NCBI RefSeq assembly: GCF_001423845.1
Contig: NZ_LMPM01000001.1
Span: 676,001-740,000 of the forward strand
Reading direction: 5' to 3'
Origin: Sphingomonas sp. Leaf357
GTDB lineage: Bacteria; Pseudomonadota; Alphaproteobacteria; Sphingomonadales; Sphingomonadaceae
DNA length: 64,000 nt
Shown here: piece after piece, positions 7,802 to 16,791 of the stretch
Position numbering within the stretch: position 1 is the stretch's first letter
Layout: every line of letters starts with the position of its first letter
Notes under the pieces: generated by a model
Told to the model about the DNA's origin: nothing
The model's input: only the letters and a program-made list of their open reading frames with translations
The model's database searches: none
Translations under genes and position numbers: made by a program

Positions 7802-9639
7802 GGAGCCATCGCCTCGGCAAGTTCTTCACGCGAGAGAAACGGCGAGAGATCTTCGAGCGTCGGCGACACCATCGTGCCGTCGTCCAATTTGCGCGAGCTG
7901 AGCTTGGGCGCGAATTCCTGACGCTTGTCGATCATGACTTCGCACAATTGCGGGCCATCCGAATCCAACGTCGCGCGGATCGCAGCCGACAACTCTGCGT
8001 GCGTGCCGACCCGCGAAGCATTCAACCCGAAACCGCCGGCAAGCCGTGTGAAATCGGGAAATGTCAGCCCACTGTCTGGTCCGCAGCCGACGATATTGTC
8101 AGGGAAGTGGTTTTGTTGCGACTGTCGGATCGAGTGATAGCCGTCATTATTCAGCACAAAGATCTTCACGGGCAAATTGCCCCCAACGATGGTCTGCAAC
8201 TCCTGCAAATTCATCATGATGCTCCCATCGCCGGCGAGGCAGATGATACGCCGTCCGCCCCCGGCATGATAGGCACCGATCGCGGCCGGCAGATCATAAC
8301 CCATCGAGGCGCAGCCCGAATTCGTGTAGAGTCGTTGGCCGGGCTTGAGGTCGGCGGTCTGGAAAATGGTGACGCAGGCCGTGCCGTCGCCACTCACCAC
8401 GATATCTCCCTCTTCGAGTTCGGCAAACAGCGCCTCTCCGAACACATAAGGATTGATGGGTCCTTCGGTCGTCCGATATTCCGGCAGAACGACAGGGTAA
8501 AGCGCCGCGCGGTCGACGCTGCGCTTGAGGAACGCCGCGCGAGCCTCGACTTGGTTGTTTGTCGGCGTTTCAGCACGCTCGGCCGCCGCGAAGAAATCGG
8601 CAAGGTCGGTGTGGATCGGCCGGTGCAGCGATAGCGTCGGCTTGTCCAATTCGGTCCGGTCGATATCAACCATGGCGATCCGCGCGTTACGGGCGAAGCT
8701 TTTCCAATTGTAGCTGATCTGGCGGATGTTGAGGCGCGATCCCAAAACCAGCACGTAATCCGCGGTCTGCACCGCGAAATTGCCGCCGCGATCGCCGACG
8801 CTACCGGGCCGACCGACATAAAGCGGATTGGTGTTCGGAATCGCATCGTGCGCGTTCCATCCGGTCACCACGGGGATACCGAACCGTTCGACAAAGCGCA
8901 AAAACGCCGCATGCTGGTTCGAAAGGCGCACGCCCGCGCCGACCATGACGACTGGGCGCTCCGCCGCGCAGAGTTCGGCCAGCAGTTCGGACACTTCACG
9001 GTCTAGCGTGTCGCCAGTGAGTGCGCCGAGTTCGGCAGCCGTATTGGCGGCTTCATCCTCGCGGTCCAAGCTGGCTGGGTCGAATGCCTCCAACTCGTCG
9101 AAATCAACCGGCGCCGCCTGTACGTCGATCGGTACGTCAATCCACACCGGCCCCGGGCGCCCGCGGCGGCAAAGATGGATAGCCTTCTCGACCACACGAC
9201 GCGCATCCTTGGGATCGTCCAGCACCACGGCGTATTTTGTGATGCCGCGCACCATCGCGACGATATCGACTTCCTGGTCGCCGAGCTGACGCAACGCCAG
9301 CGGATAATTGAACGCGCAGGTTTCCCGTTTCACCTGACCCGACACGACGATCATGGGGATCGAATCCACATAGGCGCCGTAGACGCCGTTAAGCGCATTC
9401 ACCCCGCCCGGACCGGTGGTGACGTTCACCGCCGCCGGACGATTGGATAGCCGCGCGTAGCTTTCCGCCGCGATCGACGCGGCCTGCTCGTGGTGGACAA
9501 ACACTTTGTGCAGTTCGGTCGCGCGCCCAAGCGCGTCGTTGAGGTGCATCGCCCCCCCGCCGGTCAGCATGAAGATGTCGGTGACGCCATGTTTCACGAG
9601 CAGGTGGGCAATGAGATCGGCAACGCGCATTTTGGTCAT
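7783..9639 (-). CDS. ThDP-dependent enzyme, acetolactate-synthase fold (YerE-like candidate)
   Basis: About 618 residues with the full three-domain ThDP fold: a Pyr domain with the activating glutamate in FVHHEQAAS (E51), a central FAD/NAD-like domain, and a PP domain with the cofactor motif LAGDGSIMMNLQELQTI. The nearest known families are acetohydroxyacid synthases and YerE, which adds the two-carbon acetaldehyde unit of pyruvate to C4 of CDP-3,6-dideoxy-4-keto-glucose. Because the divergent ddhDABC genes make exactly that keto-sugar, a YerE-type role is more likely than branched-chain amino-acid synthesis. No small regulatory subunit gene is nearby. The ATG start four bases after the aldolase stop is preferred over an upstream TTG. 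Confidence 0.72.
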   Translation of the reverse strand: MTKMRVADLIAHLLVKHGVTDIFMLTGGGAMHLNDALGRATELHKVFVHHEQAASIAAESYARLSNRPAAVNVTTGPGGVNALNGVYGAYVDSIPMIVVSGQVKRETCAFNYPLALRQLGDQEVDIVAMVRGITKYAVVLDDPKDARRVVEKAIHLCRRGRPGPVWIDVPIDVQAAPVDFDELEAFDPASLDREDEAANTAAELGALTGDTLDREVSELLAELCAAERPVVMVGAGVRLSNQHAAFLRFVERFGIPVVTGWNAHDAIPNTNPLYVGRPGSVGDRGGNFAVQTADYVLVLGSRLNIRQISYNWKSFARNARIAMVDIDRTELDKPTLSLHRPIHTDLADFFAAAERAETPTNNQVEARAAFLKRSVDRAALYPVVLPEYRTTEGPINPYVFGEALFAELEEGDIVVSGDGTACVTIFQTADLKPGQRLYTNSGCASMGYDLPAAIGAYHAGGGRRIICLAGDGSIMMNLQELQTIVGGNLPVKIFVLNNDGYHSIRQSQQNHFPDNIVGCGPDSGLTFPDFTRLAGGFGLNASRVGTHAELSAAIRATLDSDGPQLCEVMIDKRQEFAPKLSSRKLDDGTMVSPTLEDLSPFLSREELAEAMAPCPVAS

Positions 9640-9643
9640 GGTG

Positions 9644-10447
9644 TCAGGCCGCAACCTTCATCGCGCCCTGCTGGCGCTTTTCCATCATGGCGATCCGAGG
9701 CGCGTCTTCCGATGCAATCGTCTGATAATAATCGCGCTTGTTCTTGAGCCACAGCAGTTCGAACTCGATGGCGAGTTCCATGCCCGCGCGCGCGGCCGCC
9801 GGATCCTGCACCACCGTCGCATCAAAAATCACCTTTCGCGTTTCGAAGCGATCGAGGCGGGCCGACAGGATGCTGGAAAGCAAAGGGATCGAATCAGGGC
9901 TGACTCCGCCGCCGACGACCAATTCGAAATCGTTGTCGCGGCATACCTCGCCGACGCGCTTCACATAGCCGCGCATTTCATCCGAGTTCACGAAGTCGCG
10001 TTCGTGGCCCATAGAGCCGGCGAAATCGACCCGGCCGAAGACCATGCCAACACGCCCTTCCTTGGCGACCTTTGCCATCGCCTCAAGATGATCGAAAGTC
10101 TCACGGGTTTCGACGTTGAAAAGGAAGCTGACCTCGTCCTGCTCATCCCGCGGATAGACTTTGTCCTTGGCGGCAATATACTTGGTCAACGCATAGGGCG
10201 TCTCGATCATCGGAGCGATGATGTAATCGGCGCCGTAAATGCGGCATTCGATCAGATCGCGTACGGCTTCGCACCCGCCGATCTTGATGGCAACCTTAAC
10301 GCCTGCGCGCCGCGCAATTTCCAGCAGACGAAGCAATTCGTCGACGCGGGTGCCCTCCGCTTCGAATTCTGCTTTCACTGCAAGAATTTTATGGTTGGCC
10401 TTTCCTTCTTCGAGGATTGCCAACATCCTTTTTTCGTACTTATTCAC
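9644..10447 (-). CDS. HpcH/HpaI-type aldolase/citrate-lyase family protein
   Basis: A TIM-barrel enzyme of about 267 residues. Conserved elements of the family include the substrate-binding IGGCEAVRDL and IIAPMIETPYAL, the metal-ligand acids in FLFNVETRETFDHL, and the late VVGGGVSPDS loop. HpcH/HpaI aldolases make or break C-C bonds with pyruvate or other 2-keto acids. First gene of the minus-strand operon and directly followed by the ThDP enzyme, it may supply or use the keto-acid that is joined to the dideoxy sugar; that is inference. The GTG start is chosen because GGAG lies six bases upstream. A TTG 12 bases earlier is the alternative but would overlap that ribosome-binding site. Confidence 0.7.
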   Translation of the reverse strand: MNKYEKRMLAILEEGKANHKILAVKAEFEAEGTRVDELLRLLEIARRAGVKVAIKIGGCEAVRDLIECRIYGADYIIAPMIETPYALTKYIAAKDKVYPRDEQDEVSFLFNVETRETFDHLEAMAKVAKEGRVGMVFGRVDFAGSMGHERDFVNSDEMRGYVKRVGEVCRDNDFELVVGGGVSPDSIPLLSSILSARLDRFETRKVIFDATVVQDPAAARAGMELAIEFELLWLKNKRDYYQTIASEDAPRIAMMEKRQQGAMKVAA

Positions 10448-11222
10448 GTCAATCTCCAAAGAATTATATCGAAATATAAGAAAACAGATGAAAATAGGGC
10501 GGAGCCTTTATTAAGGTCCGAGCCGAGACAGCGTGAATTTTCGAAGCAACCGCTGACGCGCTGTCGTGGTCTTACCAGTCGCCGTGAGGGTCTGACGATT
10601 TGTCAAGCAAAGTCGCCCAGATATCCCGGCAAGGCCGTTCCGTGGCCGCATCGTGAATGCTTCGGCGCAAGGCGGAGGTCGAGTTCAACGACTTCACCAA
10701 CGTAATTCTCCCAACGCGAACAATGTCGAGCCAGTCGTTGATCGCTCGAAGTAGCAGGCCTCTTGTTCAATTTTTTCCATCTATGTCAATCCCTCGGCCT
10801 TGATTATGAACCGCGGCCGCCATGCGGTTTCGCCGCGGCCGAACCGCTGGGCGAGCGCCTTGGCCATGGAAATCGCGCAGCTTCCCCGTTGAGGTGTAGA
10901 GACGACGATAGCGGGCATTAACGCTCAGTGGTGTGCTATACGGGCTGAGTTGGATATGGGGCGAAATGGCCATCATAAACGGGCATTCGGCCGGTGGTCG
11001 ATGCCGAGGACCAGATCGTAAATTCGCCGTAACAACTCATCACAACGTCCCCGGCCCGCAGCCCGGAATGCGCTGTTAACGCGCCTGCCGAGTTGAGGTG
11101 TGCAACTTGCCTGCATGGCAAGGCGAGGCGCATTATCGGGGCATCGGTCCATTGTCGACATTTATCTCCATGTCCTTCAAAGCGCTGGACTACGAGCGAT
11201 AAATAATTATCAGCGGCGTCGC
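10448..11222 (+). other. Divergent intergenic region of the polysaccharide island, no supported gene
   Basis: 775 bases between two divergent operons. The side next to the aldolase is AT-rich (around 10460-10510) and is the likely promoter area of the minus-strand operon. A GC-rich inverted repeat is visible at about 10810-10845. On the minus strand a short reading frame at 10936-11277 contains a PDZ-like segment (HSGLRAGDVVMSCYGEF), but it runs into ddhD, ends abruptly and has no ribosome-binding site, so it looks like decayed sequence rather than a gene. Confidence 0.5.
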
Positions 11223-12212
11223 ATGTCCTCCGTAACATTAAATAATGGCCGCACTTTTGCGGCGGATTCGGCAACATCCATTTTGGATTCCGCGCGTGCG
11301 AACGGCATAACGCTTGAGTATAGCTGTCGCACCGGACGTTGCGGAATCTGCAAGGCGCCGTTGACGATGGGCGAGACGACGATCCTCCGATCCGAGGACG
11401 AGAGTCTCAGTGCGGCGGAAGCGGCCCAAGGCCTGATCCTCACTTGTTGTCGCGCCGCGATCAGCGACATCATGCTTGATGTTGAGCCGCTGGACCGGCT
11501 TTCCGATATCGCGATCAAGACAATGCCTAGCAGGATTGTGGCAATCGAACGCGTGGCGCCTGAAATCGTCAAGGTGGTGTTGAAGACCCCGCCATCTTCG
11601 TCAATGCGTTTCCTTGCCGGGCAGTATATCGATGTGATCGCCGAAGGTGTGCGACGTAGTTATTCTCTTGCAAACGCGCCGCGCAAGGATGGGATGCTGG
11701 AGCTGATCATCAAGCGCTATCGGGGCGGCGCACTGAGTGGCTACTGGTTCGAGCACGCTAAGCCCGGCGATCTGTTGCGGATCGAGGGGCCATTCGGCAC
11801 CTTCTTCCTGCGCGACGACGGGCCGACCAACATCCTGTTCCTGGCCACCGGCACCGGCATCGCACCGGTCAAGGCGCTACTCGAAGAACTGGCAGCGGAT
11901 CCCCAACGGGCGGCTCGGCATCGCCTGGACGTGTTCTGGGGCAACCGCCAAGCCGACAATTTCTGCTGGGATCCGGTAGAACTGGGGCTCGATATCGGCT
12001 TTCATCACCTGCTGTCGGGGACGGATTCCGCTTGGAACGGCCAGCGGGGGTATGTACAGCACGCCGCGCTCCATCGCGGGTTCGATCCCGGCGACACAAT
12101 CGTGTATGCCTGCGGTTCCAACGCGATGATCGCATCCGCGCGGGCAGAGATGCTCAGTCTCGGTCTACCGCAGCAGCGCTTTTTCTCCGACGCATTCGTA
12201 AGTTCGAACTGA
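11223..12212 (+). CDS. ddhD: CDP-6-deoxy-delta-3,4-glucoseen reductase (E3; NADH/FAD/2Fe-2S)
   Basis: 329 residues with three modules: an N-terminal plant-type [2Fe-2S] ferredoxin domain with cysteines at 35, 40, 43 ([11 protein letters not shown]) and 75; a flavin domain with RSYSLANAP; and an NADH domain with [17 protein letters not shown] and [10 protein letters not shown]. This is the architecture of DdhD/AscD, which feeds electrons to the PMP/iron-sulfur dehydrase DdhC during C3 deoxygenation of CDP-4-keto-6-deoxyglucose. The start was set at the ATG directly before the ferredoxin domain. It is the first gene of ddhDABC, and its partner DdhC is the fourth gene. Related phenol-hydroxylase reductases share the fold, but the neighbourhood settles the role. 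Confidence 0.9.
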   Translation: MSSVTLNNGRTFAADSATSILDSARANGITLEYSCRTGRCGICKAPLTMGETTILRSEDESLSAAEAAQGLILTCCRAAISDIMLDVEPLDRLSDIAIKTMPSRIVAIERVAPEIVKVVLKTPPSSSMRFLAGQYIDVIAEGVRRSYSLANAPRKDGMLELIIKRYRGGALSGYWFEHAKPGDLLRIEGPFGTFFLRDDGPTNILFLATGTGIAPVKALLEELAADPQRAARHRLDVFWGNRQADNFCWDPVELGLDIGFHHLLSGTDSAWNGQRGYVQHAALHRGFDPGDTIVYACGSNAMIASARAEMLSLGLPQQRFFSDAFVSSN

Positions 12213-12223
12213 GGTCACATCGC

Positions 12224-12994
12224 ATGAAGGCAGTCATCCTGGCCGGCGGGCTCGGCACGCGTTTCGCTGAAGAAACAAGCCTCCGGCCCAAACCCATGAT
12301 AGAGGTCGGCGGGCGGCCGATCCTGTGGCACATCATGAAAATCTATGCCGCCCACGGCGTCACCGACTTCGTGATCTGCTGTGGGTATAAAGGCTATATC
12401 ATCAAGGAATATTTCGCGAATTATTTTCTGCATATGTCGGACGTTACGTTCGACATGCGTGAAAACGAGATGATCGTACACGAGAAGCGCGCCGAGCCGT
12501 GGAAGGTGACGTTGATCGATACCGGCGACGAGTCCCAGACCGGCGGTCGGCTGAAGCGTGTCGCGGATTATGTGAAGGACGAAGAATTCTTCTTCTTCAC
12601 CTACGGCGACGGGGTCGGCGACATCGACATCACCGCATCGATCGTGTTCCACAAAGCCCATGGCAAGGCGGCGACGTTGACGGCCACCTATCCGCCGGGG
12701 CGCTTCGGCGCGCTGAACATTGAGGATGGCCGCGTCGAGAATTTCCTGGAAAAGCCACAAGGCGACGGGGGCATGATCAATGGCGGCTTTTTCGTCCTCA
12801 GCCCCAAAGTGCTCGACTATATCGAGGGCGATGAAACTTTGTGGGAACAGGAACCGCTGCGCAATCTAGCGCAGGAGGGCGAATTGATGGCTTACGAGCA
12901 TCACGGCTTCTGGCAACCGATGGATACCCTGCGCGAGAAGCAGATGCTCAACAGCCTGTGGGAAAGCGGCAAGGCCCCTTGGTGCGTGTGGTGA
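12224..12994 (+). CDS. ddhA: Glucose-1-phosphate cytidylyltransferase
   Basis: 256 residues, the usual length for RfbF/DdhA. The N-terminus has the nucleotidyltransferase signature [20 protein letters not shown], then KPM (binding the phosphate), [28 protein letters not shown] (metal-binding Asp) and the family-typical NGGFFVLSP. It makes CDP-glucose from glucose-1-phosphate and CTP, the first step to CDP-3,6-dideoxyhexoses. A GAGG ribosome-binding site lies upstream of the ATG, 11 bases after ddhD. The last codons overlap the start of ddhB as GTGA. Confidence 0.95.
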   Translation: MKAVILAGGLGTRFAEETSLRPKPMIEVGGRPILWHIMKIYAAHGVTDFVICCGYKGYIIKEYFANYFLHMSDVTFDMRENEMIVHEKRAEPWKVTLIDTGDESQTGGRLKRVADYVKDEEFFFFTYGDGVGDIDITASIVFHKAHGKAATLTATYPPGRFGALNIEDGRVENFLEKPQGDGGMINGGFFVLSPKVLDYIEGDETLWEQEPLRNLAQEGELMAYEHHGFWQPMDTLREKQMLNSLWESGKAPWCVW

Positions 12995-14064
12995 CGGCGT
13001 CCGTCGATCCTGATTTCTGGGCCGGCAAGCGGGTTTTCATAACTGGACACACCGGCTTCAAAGGAAGCTGGACGTCGCTGTGGTTGCAGAAGATGGGCGC
13101 GCAGGTGACCGGTTTCGCCTTGGCACCGCCGACCAGCCCGGCATTGTTCGATGTGGCAAACGTCGCGGCAGGCATGACGTCGATCATCGGTGACATCCGA
13201 GACCGCGACGTGTTGGAACAGGCGCTGGTCGGTGCCGCCCCTGAGATCGTGTTGCATATGGCTGCGCAGCCGCTGGTGCGTGCTTCCTATGATGATCCGG
13301 TTGGAACCTATGCCACCAATGTCATGGGCACCGTCCATCTCCTCGAGGCCGTGCGCAAGGCCCCGCAGGTACGGGCTGTATGTGTCGTGACTACCGACAA
13401 ATGCTACGAGAATCGCGAATGGGTGTGGGGGTATCGCGAAGAGGAAGCGATGGGCGGTTATGACCCATATAGCAATTCCAAGGGCTGCGCCGAGCTCGTC
13501 GTTTCCGCTTATCGCAGCTCGTTCTTCCAAGGCAGCACAACGGCAGTCGCCTCGGGACGCGCGGGAAATGTGATCGGCGGTGGCGATTGGGCGGCTGATC
13601 GCCTGATTCCGGATATCCTGCGCAGCGTCGCCGATGGGCAGCCCGTGCCGATCCGCAATCCGCTGGCCATCCGGCCATGGCAGCATGTGTTGGAACCCGT
13701 ATCGGGTTATCTCGTTCTCGCTCAAGCGCTCTGCAACGCTCCGGCGGCAGCAGCCGAAGCGTGGAACTTCGGCCCGCGCGACGACGATGCACGCCCCGTT
13801 CAATGGATCGTCGAACGGCTGTGCGAGCTTTGGGGCGACGGTGCCGGCTGGACGCGTGACGAAGGTGTTCAGCCTCATGAAGCCCGCTATCTCAAACTTG
13901 ACATTTCCAAGGCTCGTAGCGGTTTGGGATGGCAGCCGCGTTGGACACTGGCCGATGCGCTGGACAGCATCGTTGCATGGCATCGCGCTTGGTTATCCGG
14001 TGCCGACATGCATCATCATTGCAATGCAGAGTTGGAGCGCTTCGTGGGTGCTCACATCGACTAA
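12991..14064 (+). CDS. ddhB: CDP-glucose 4,6-dehydratase
   Basis: 357 residues, normal for RfbG/DdhB. The NAD-binding motif is [17 protein letters not shown]. The active site has TTDKCYEN (catalytic Thr-Asp-Lys) and the YxxxK pair in [30 protein letters not shown] and PWQHVLEP are signatures of the CDP-glucose branch of the 4,6-dehydratases. It converts CDP-glucose to CDP-4-keto-6-deoxyglucose. The start is a GTG whose last bases form the ddhA stop (GTGA overlap), giving the standard N-terminus. Confidence 0.95.
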   Translation: MTASVDPDFWAGKRVFITGHTGFKGSWTSLWLQKMGAQVTGFALAPPTSPALFDVANVAAGMTSIIGDIRDRDVLEQALVGAAPEIVLHMAAQPLVRASYDDPVGTYATNVMGTVHLLEAVRKAPQVRAVCVVTTDKCYENREWVWGYREEEAMGGYDPYSNSKGCAELVVSAYRSSFFQGSTTAVASGRAGNVIGGGDWAADRLIPDILRSVADGQPVPIRNPLAIRPWQHVLEPVSGYLVLAQALCNAPAAAAEAWNFGPRDDDARPVQWIVERLCELWGDGAGWTRDEGVQPHEARYLKLDISKARSGLGWQPRWTLADALDSIVAWHRAWLSGADMHHHCNAELERFVGAHID

Positions 14065-14083
14065 TTGATATATAGGATTTTAG

Positions 14084-15397
14084 ATGACCGCTGACGACCT
14101 CCGCAAGGAAATCCGCAAGCTTGTTGGCCAATACGCCGAAGCCCAGTTCGCATCCAAGCCGTTCGTGCCGGGGGAAAGCGTTATCCCGCCCGCCGGCAAG
14201 GTAATCGGCGCACCGGAGATCGAATTGATGGTCGAAGCGTCGCTCGACGGCTGGCTCACGACGGGACGGTTCAATACCGAATTCGAAGCGGGGCTGGCCA
14301 AGCTCGTCGGCGCACCGTTCGTGCTCACCACCACCTCGGGTTCTTCGGCGAACCTACTCGCTTTGTCCTGCCTCACGAGTCACAAGCTCGGTGATCGTCG
14401 CCTGAAGCCCGGCGACGAGGTCATCACTGTCGCGGCGGGCTTCCCCACGACGGTCAACCCGTCGATCCAGCATGGACTCGTACCGGTTTTCGTCGACGTG
14501 GATGTGCCGACATATAATATCGATACGAGCCTGATCGAAGCCGCGATCACCGACAAGACGGGTGCGATCATGATCGCCCATACGCTCGGCAATCCGTTCA
14601 ACCTCGCCGAAGTTCGCCGCATCTGCGACGAGCACGATCTTTGGTTGGTCGAAGATTGCTGCGATGCGCTCGGTGCCACCTATGAAGGCAAGAAGGTGGG
14701 CCTTTTCGGCGATGTCGCGACTCTGTCCTTCTATCCGGCGCATCATCTCACAATGGGGGAGGGCGGCGCGGTCTTCACGCAATCGGCGGAGCTTCGCCCG
14801 ATCATCGAATCGATCCGCGATTGGGGCCGGGACTGCTATTGTGCGCCGGGCTGCGACAATACGTGCGGGATCCGGTTTGCTCAGCAGCACGGCACGCTGC
14901 CGTTCGGTTACGATCACAAATACGTTTACTCGCATCTCGGCTACAATCTGAAGATCACCGATATGCAGGCCGCGTGCGGCGTGGCCCAGCTCGACCGAGC
15001 CGAGGGGTTCATCGCGGCCCGGCGGCGCAACTTCGCACTGTTGACCGAGCGGCTGAAAGGGCTGGAGGAGATTTTCATTCTCCCGGAAGCCACACCCAAT
15101 TCGGACCCGTCCTGGTTCGGGTATCCCTTGATGCTGCGTGACGGCATCGATGCGAAGCGCGTCGACGTGACCCGCTACCTTGATCAAAACAAGATCGGGA
15201 CCCGGCTTCTGTTCGCGGGTAATCTCACGCGCCAGCCCTATTTCCAGCATGTCGATTACCGCGTGGTCGGCGATCTGACGCAGACCGACCGGGTGATGAA
15301 CAATACCTTCTGGATTGGGCTGTATCCGGCACTGGGTGCGGAGCATTTCGACTATGTCGGCGAAAAGCTGGAAGAATTCTTCGGACTAAACTTCTAA
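14084..15397 (+). CDS. ddhC: CDP-4-keto-6-deoxyglucose 3-dehydrase (E1; PMP and iron-sulfur)
   Basis: 437 residues, matching DdhC/RfbH. It has the aminotransferase-like (DegT/AryC1) fold, but the PLP lysine is replaced by histidine, visible as [15 protein letters not shown] with His at 220, the hallmark of this enzyme. The cysteines of the iron-sulfur cluster fit the family spacing C-X57-C-X-C-X7-C: C193, C251, C253 and C261. With electrons from DdhD it removes the C3 oxygen to give CDP-4-keto-3,6-dideoxyglucose. No downstream reductase (abequose, paratose or tyvelose synthase) follows in this operon, which suggests the keto-sugar goes to the ThDP enzyme encoded divergently. Confidence 0.95.
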   Translation: MTADDLRKEIRKLVGQYAEAQFASKPFVPGESVIPPAGKVIGAPEIELMVEASLDGWLTTGRFNTEFEAGLAKLVGAPFVLTTTSGSSANLLALSCLTSHKLGDRRLKPGDEVITVAAGFPTTVNPSIQHGLVPVFVDVDVPTYNIDTSLIEAAITDKTGAIMIAHTLGNPFNLAEVRRICDEHDLWLVEDCCDALGATYEGKKVGLFGDVATLSFYPAHHLTMGEGGAVFTQSAELRPIIESIRDWGRDCYCAPGCDNTCGIRFAQQHGTLPFGYDHKYVYSHLGYNLKITDMQAACGVAQLDRAEGFIAARRRNFALLTERLKGLEEIFILPEATPNSDPSWFGYPLMLRDGIDAKRVDVTRYLDQNKIGTRLLFAGNLTRQPYFQHVDYRVVGDLTQTDRVMNNTFWIGLYPALGAEHFDYVGEKLEEFFGLNF

Positions 15398-15403
15398 AAA
15401 TAG

Positions 15404-15435
15404 CGGGGTTCGATACGCAGGTGCGCCGAACCCCG
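15404..15435. terminator. Bidirectional terminator between convergent ddhC and methyltransferase genes
   Basis: A perfect 9-bp stem, CGGGGTTCG at 15404-15412 and CGAACCCCG at 15427-15435, with a 14-base loop. It lies in the 44-base gap between two convergent stop codons. An A-rich run precedes it and a T-rich run follows it, so it can stop transcription from both sides. Confidence 0.85.
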
Positions 15436-15441
15436 TATTCT

Positions 15442-16413
15442 TCATTTGGCAATAATCACAGATCCCGCAAAATCGGGTAGCGGAACGCAGCAAGCCTGAT
15501 GCGTCGCGATGAACTGATCGACTGCACTCCGGACCCCCAGATAACGCCGATTGTTGTAGTCGTGCACGAAGATGTAGCCGCCTTTATTGAGGCGCTCATA
15601 GAACCATTCGAGACCGGCAAGGGTCGGTTCGTAAAGGTCGACATCAAGGCTGACGAAAGCGAACCGCTCTTCGATTCCGACGGCAGTATCCGGGAAATAG
15701 CCCTGAAAAATCTTTATTTGTTCAGGGTGCGGCATTTTCCCCATGACCAAATCGATACTGGTATTAGCAAAATCCCCTACCGAAGCTGAGGAAAAGCTTT
15801 TTCCGACTTCCGACCCGAGATCCTTTTCCGAAAATCCGGAGAACGTATCGAATAGATAGAGCAGACGATCGGGGAAAAGTTCGTTAAGCAATTTCGCCTG
15901 ATCACCTTGATAAACGCCGAGTTCGCCGATCGCGCCTTCAACATTCTGATGCGCGATCCGTCTTGCGGCCAGACGGAACGCTTGATTGCGCACGAAGTCC
16001 CGCTGCGGCTGCTCCACGGTTTCAGAGCTTTCCTCGGTATCCAAATACATGGTGGCCAAACCTATTGGCGGTAAGGACAGGCCGAGGGTCTTATTGAGGA
16101 TCCCGACATCACGATTGGCGGAGTCGTGGAGCCTCTTGCTATAGCTCGGATAGAACGCGAGAATCTTTTCGGTAGGGAAGCCGGCAGCCGCCAAACCGTC
16201 TGAAATCGGGTCTACGGCGCGTGCTGCGATCACCACGTAATCGACCTCCAGATCGCTCAAGCGATCGGGGGCGAAGACTTCATGTCCCTGTATCATCGCT
16301 CCATGCCTGGATGGATCGTTATCCATCAGGCCTACGATGTGCAGGTCGTCCGGTGCCATGCTCAAAAAATCCAGAGCGGCGCTACCTGTACCAAAAAGGA
16401 CGATGCGACTCAA
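15442..16413 (-). CDS. TylF/MycF-type sugar O-methyltransferase with N-terminal Rossmann domain
   Basis: 323 residues in two parts. The first about 105 residues form a short Rossmann-like unit (RIVLFGTGSAALDFL, then VGLMDNDPSRHG), similar to NDP-sugar-binding units found in some glycan-modifying enzymes. The remainder is a TylF-family SAM-dependent methyltransferase: GAIGELGVYQGDQAKLL for SAM binding, LYLFDTFSGF, FVSLDVDLYEPT (metal-binding acids) and FVHDYNNRRYLGV. It likely methylates a hydroxyl of an island sugar. The start is TTG with GGAGAG upstream; no better in-frame ATG exists. It stands alone between a shared terminator and a divergent lipoprotein gene. Confidence 0.78.
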   Translation of the reverse strand: MSRIVLFGTGSAALDFLSMAPDDLHIVGLMDNDPSRHGAMIQGHEVFAPDRLSDLEVDYVVIAARAVDPISDGLAAAGFPTEKILAFYPSYSKRLHDSANRDVGILNKTLGLSLPPIGLATMYLDTEESSETVEQPQRDFVRNQAFRLAARRIAHQNVEGAIGELGVYQGDQAKLLNELFPDRLLYLFDTFSGFSEKDLGSEVGKSFSSASVGDFANTSIDLVMGKMPHPEQIKIFQGYFPDTAVGIEERFAFVSLDVDLYEPTLAGLEWFYERLNKGGYIFVHDYNNRRYLGVRSAVDQFIATHQACCVPLPDFAGSVIIAK

Positions 16414-16791
16414 AAATGCTCTCCATCATTACTGGTCCGGCTGCGACCACCTTCAACGAAAATTCGATCGTCTGATGTAATCGTTAGGCGGTGAAAACTT
16501 GTTTGTCCGACACTGTGCCTCGATGTGAAATAAGCGCGAGTCATTTTAAAAGATACAGGGATAAGAGCCAGCAAGACGACTGAAATTCATGACGTATCCG
16601 TTACAAGCTGCCGCTATAAAGGATACGATCGGGATAATATGTTATTCTTGAGTTATATGTGGTGTTCGGGCACCGATCGCACGAGAACGGTCGAGATCGT
16701 TTTCTGTCACTCAAAGGCATGGCCCTTGAGGATGCCGGAAGCGGTTCGGCCTCGAAGAACTGATGAACGAAATCACGAATTGGAACGGTGT
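16414..16791 (+). other. Intergenic region between divergent methyltransferase and lipoprotein genes
   Basis: 378 bases, visibly AT-richer than the surroundings. It should contain the promoters of both flanking genes; GATAAT at about 16636 is a possible -10 element for the plus strand, without a clear -35. A short plus-strand frame from 16416 begins MLSIIT, like the N-terminus of some GT2 enzymes, but stops after about 19 codons, so it is not called as a gene. Confidence 0.4.

Noticed and set aside
7783..9639. Catabolic or biosynthetic acetolactate synthase
   Set aside because: No regulatory subunit or ilv genes nearby. The context is a CDP-dideoxy sugar operon, so a YerE-like role is preferred, although not proven.
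10936..11277. Minus-strand frame with a PDZ-like segment
   Set aside because: It overlaps the start of ddhD, has no ribosome-binding site and ends without completing a domain. Kept only as a possible remnant.
16416..16475. Short plus-strand frame starting MLSIIT, like a GT2 N-terminus
   Set aside because: It stops after about 19 codons and no GT2 continuation is visible in other frames.
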